NCBI GenBank assembly: GCA_028711965.1
Contig: JAQTRD010000025.1
Span: 1 to 6,780, forward strand
Source: Candidatus Colwelliibacteriota bacterium
Lineage (GTDB): Bacteria; Patescibacteriota; Minisyncoccia; UBA6257; Colwellbacteraceae
Direction: 5' to 3'
DNA length: 6,780 bases
The notes under the pieces are model-generated. The model searched no databases. It worked only from the letters and a program-made list of their open reading frames with translations, and was not told the DNA's origin. Shown piece by piece: positions 5,753 through 6,780 of the stretch (positions within the stretch are counted from its first letter, which is position 1; every line of letters starts with the position of its first letter). Both the position numbers and the translations under genes were made by a program.

Positions 5753-5781
5753 ATTGTAACATCTCAAAACTAATAAGTCAA
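5753..5781 (-). promoter_or_regulatory. Sigma70-type promoter of the cold-shock protein gene
   Basis: On the minus strand TTGACT (5776-5781, 5 of 6) and TACAAT (5753-5758, 5 of 6) are separated by exactly 17 bases, with a TG extension before the -10. This is the most complete promoter in the window. The start point would be near 5746, leaving a leader of about 97 nt. Confidence 0.85.
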
Positions 5782-5838
5782 GCTAAAAAATTTCGGATGG
5801 TAGTTGTATGGCATATTTGTGAAGTAGATATCAGATTA

Positions 5839-6369
5839 TTAAGAAATATTAAACTCGTAAATTTTAACTGGTATTCCTTTCTCTTTAGCCTTTTTGATGG
5901 TGTCTTGAGTCCCTAATCCTTCACTTAATTCAGATTTAACATGAAAAGCTACTAATTCGTCCGACGCCTTTACGACTTCAAGATTTCTTTCGTAATATCT
6001 GTCTTTCTTGTTTTCTTCCGTAAAATCAGTATTAGGATTTTCTATCAGTGAACTCCCTCTTATTTCTTTTAATCGAGATAATTGATTAACTAAGTCTTCG
6101 GCCTGCTGAGAAGTGATATTACCCAGTCTGGCATGTTTTCTGTAGTGCTCTGCGTATTTATCTAATGTTGTCGGAAGAAAGATTTTTATTCTATCGGCTT
6201 CGGGATTATGCTTTAGCGCTTCATCAAGCGCAATATAATCCACATTCAATGCTCCTCCAGAAACAATACCGTCACCGCGTAAAACAATTCCCTTAACGTT
6301 TTCTCTGACTTTCTCTTCAATCTCGCTATTCACTTTTCGCCAGCCGCCGCTGATACCAATCCATTTCAT
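5839..6369 (-). CDS. SLOG/Rossmann-like nucleotide-binding protein, unknown function
   Basis: The protein has 176 residues and no signal peptide or membrane segment. It begins with a beta strand and glycine turn (GISGGW, 5-10), followed by a second glycine-rich turn with acidic residue (GDGIVSGGALNVDYIALDEAL, 32-52), LPTTLDKYAEHYR (65-77), a charged helical middle, YYERN (125-129), DELVAFHV (137-144) and GTQDTIKKAKEKGIPV (153-168). The SGGA-x2-D turn and the late G-T-x-D-x-I-x-K-A helix resemble the SLOG superfamily (LOG, DprA, SMF-like Rossmann folds that bind nucleotide or nucleotide-derived ligands). The ligand and reaction cannot be named. The gene is isolated: its start lies next to a non-coding region and it is followed by 190 bases to the next gene. 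An extended -10 ends 6 bases before the ATG, and no Shine-Dalgarno is present, so the mRNA may be leaderless. Confidence 0.82.
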   Translation of the reverse strand: MKWIGISGGWRKVNSEIEEKVRENVKGIVLRGDGIVSGGALNVDYIALDEALKHNPEADRIKIFLPTTLDKYAEHYRKHARLGNITSQQAEDLVNQLSRLKEIRGSSLIENPNTDFTEENKKDRYYERNLEVVKASDELVAFHVKSELSEGLGTQDTIKKAKEKGIPVKIYEFNIS

Positions 6370-6375
6370 GTTTCT

Positions 6376-6384
6376 ATTCTAACA
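6376..6384 (-). promoter_or_regulatory. Extended -10 promoter of the SLOG-like gene, predicted to give a leaderless mRNA
   Basis: The minus strand reads TGTTAGAAT: hexamer TAGAAT (6376-6381, 5 of 6) with the TG extension. Six bases separate it from the ATG at 6367-6369, so a start point at the usual distance falls on the A of the start codon. No -35 is obvious. Confidence 0.5.
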
Positions 6385-6398
6385 TTAGTTCAATTTCC

Positions 6399-6455
6399 AC
6401 TCTCCCTTACGGGAATCGAACCGAAAACACTCTCATTTCATGAGGGATTCGAACC
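6399..6455. repeat. Imperfect direct repeat carrying tRNA T-loop-like sequence
   Basis: Two copies, 6399-6422 and 6429-6455, share ACTCTC, then TT, then GGGA-n-TCGAACC. Read on the minus strand, each contains a T-loop-like core (GGTTCGATTCCC and GGTTCGAATCCC). In each, the stem that should close the loop is one G short or mismatched. They may be decayed copies of tRNA 3' ends, but no intact tRNA accompanies them. Confidence 0.45.
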
Positions 6456-6517
6456 AAGTTTTGTTGGCTCGCGTCTTTGAATCAGAATCTAAATTAGTAC
6501 ATTAAGGCCACTCCTCA
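6441..6517 (-). other. tRNA-sized, tRNA-like degenerate element or structured RNA
   Basis: Read on the minus strand, TGAGGAG and TCCCTCA can pair at 6 of 7 positions and enclose 77 nt, the size of a tRNA. Within lie a possible anticodon arm (TTAGA-TTCTGAT-TCAAA, one mismatch) and the hairpin at 6450-6471 in place of the T arm. A D arm cannot be folded, the T-loop sequence is not in the loop of its stem, and three extra bases precede the 3' strand. It is therefore not a functional standard tRNA; a tRNA remnant or unrelated structured RNA is possible, as is chance. Confidence 0.2.
6450..6471. repeat. 8-bp inverted repeat hairpin in the non-coding region
   Basis: CGAACCAA (6450-6457) and TTGGCTCG (6464-6471) pair along all eight positions as RNA (one G-U on the minus-strand transcript; one A-C mismatch on the plus) around a 6-base loop. 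No U run follows on either side, so it is not a typical terminator. It lies between the SLOG-like gene and the plus-strand gene at 6609. Confidence 0.55.
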
Positions 6518-6541
6518 ATTTTAGGCGCTATAACTACCAAT

Positions 6542-6570
6542 TTGACAAACTAGTACCGACATACCACTAT
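6542..6570 (+). promoter_or_regulatory. Possible promoter of the plus-strand gene at 6609
   Basis: A perfect -35 TTGACA (6542-6547) is followed after 17 bases by CACTAT (6565-6570), which keeps the A at position 2 and the final AT of the -10 consensus but is otherwise weak. The spacing and strand suit the gene at 6609, with a leader of about 30 nt. Confidence 0.45.
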
Positions 6571-6574
6571 TGCC

Positions 6575-6589
6575 TTAGTAAATTACTAA
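6575..6589. repeat. AT-rich palindrome between promoter and ribosome binding site
   Basis: TTAGTA and TACTAA are exact inverted repeats around AAT, followed by a T run and then the Shine-Dalgarno. It sits at the expected transcript start of the gene at 6609, a usual place for a repressor operator; a weak leader hairpin or chance are alternatives. Confidence 0.4.
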
Positions 6590-6594
6590 TTTTT

Positions 6595-6602
6595 AAGGAG
6601 GT
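6595..6602 (+). promoter_or_regulatory. Perfect Shine-Dalgarno site pointing to a CTG start
   Basis: AAGGAGGT is a full match to the anti-Shine-Dalgarno. Only the frame entered at CTG 6609-6611, at optimal spacing (7 bases after the last G), stays open. The GTG at 6601 and the ATG at 6620 both lead to early stops. Confidence 0.7.
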
Positions 6603-6608
6603 GCAAAA

Positions 6609-6780
6609 CTGGTTAAAAAATGGCCGGCAGACCCAAGTAACGCCGTGACTTGCGGGATTTACCAAACAACAGGATGGAAAGCCTTTTTTCTAAGATTATT
6701 TGGTAAAAAGACAATCGTCGACTGCCCTAGCGGAGTTGTTCCCGGCCTTTATGAGGCGCTCCCTTTGAAGCTGAAACAAG
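6609..6780 (+). CDS. Unrecognised protein, N-terminal 57 residues (runs off the window)
   Basis: The frame from CTG 6609 is open to the window end; an in-frame TAA at 6594-6596 rules out an upstream start, and no ATG or TTG lies between. Residues 1-9 are basic and Trp-containing. Then comes TCGIYQTTGWKAFFLRLFGK (14-33), with a possible amphipathic or membrane-touching stretch (GWKAFFLRLF), and VDCPSGVVPGLYEALP (37-52). Two cysteines are visible, C15 and C39. I do not recognise a family and there is no signal peptide of ordinary form. The next possible start, GTG at 6645, has no ribosome binding site. Codon use looks like that of neighbouring real genes, and the perfect Shine-Dalgarno supports translation. 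The rest of the gene would be needed to name it. Confidence 0.6.
   Translation, partial: MVKKWPADPSNAVTCGIYQTTGWKAFFLRLFGKKTIVDCPSGVVPGLYEALPLKLKQ

Noticed and set aside
6399..6600. tmRNA, suggested by tRNA-like 3' sequence next to a non-coding stretch.
   Set aside because: The gap is far too short for a tmRNA, no tag reading frame is present and the T arm does not pair correctly.
6601..6637. GTG at 6601 or ATG at 6620 as the start of the right-hand plus-strand gene.
   Set aside because: The GTG overlaps the Shine-Dalgarno itself and its frame stops after 15 codons; the ATG frame stops after six codons.
1..6780. CRISPR array, insertion sequence, toxin-antitoxin pair or phage module.
   Set aside because: No regularly spaced repeats, transposase or integrase motifs, terminal inverted repeats around a gene, or toxin-sized gene pairs are visible.

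Overview
This window looks like ordinary chromosome from a small-genome, moderately AT-rich bacterium. A member of the Candidate Phyla Radiation (Patescibacteria, Parcubacteria-like) is my best guess. The guess rests on a small two-membrane-segment protein with a YWFRRKLYGWGWVP-type motif that I associate with those genomes, an anchored PQQ-type sugar dehydrogenase, a thioredoxin-CcdA fusion, and the scarcity of Shine-Dalgarno sites. It is inference; no rRNA or marker gene is present to settle it.

Layout from left to right. (1) 1-930, minus: N-terminal 310 residues of a membrane-anchored PQQ-dependent sugar dehydrogenase family protein, cut by the window edge. (2) 1051-1596, plus: CDP-alcohol phosphatidyltransferase, divergent from (1) and convergent with (3), sharing a two-way terminator with it. 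(3) 1609-2871, minus: DEAD-box RNA helicase with a strong promoter and a terminator-like hairpin just before its start. (4) 3023-5349, minus: a redox/stress-flavoured group comprising a secreted thioredoxin-like domain fused to a CcdA/DsbD-type membrane electron carrier, a VOC (bleomycin-resistance-like) protein, the small membrane protein and a rhodanese. (5) 5452-5649, minus: cold-shock protein with a near-consensus promoter, a leader of about 97 nt and a textbook terminator. (6) 5839-6369, minus: a SLOG/Rossmann-like protein of unknown role whose predicted transcript would be leaderless. (7) 6370-6600: a non-coding stretch with tRNA-like fragments, an imperfect direct repeat and a stable hairpin. 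(8) 6609-6780, plus: start of an unrecognised protein that appears to begin at a CTG codon behind a perfect Shine-Dalgarno sequence.

Working together: the DEAD-box helicase and the cold-shock protein are both RNA chaperone-type activities and both have extended, potentially structured leaders, which suggests a cold or RNA-structure response. The thioredoxin-CcdA fusion and the rhodanese suggest thiol and sulfur handling at and inside the membrane. Most promoters I can see are of the extended -10 type (TGnTATAAT). Only two genes, both on the plus strand, have a real Shine-Dalgarno sequence. I found no mobile element, CRISPR array or convincing defence system. The most unusual parts are the 6370-6620 region, the SLOG-like gene, the helicase leader hairpin and the thioredoxin-CcdA fusion.
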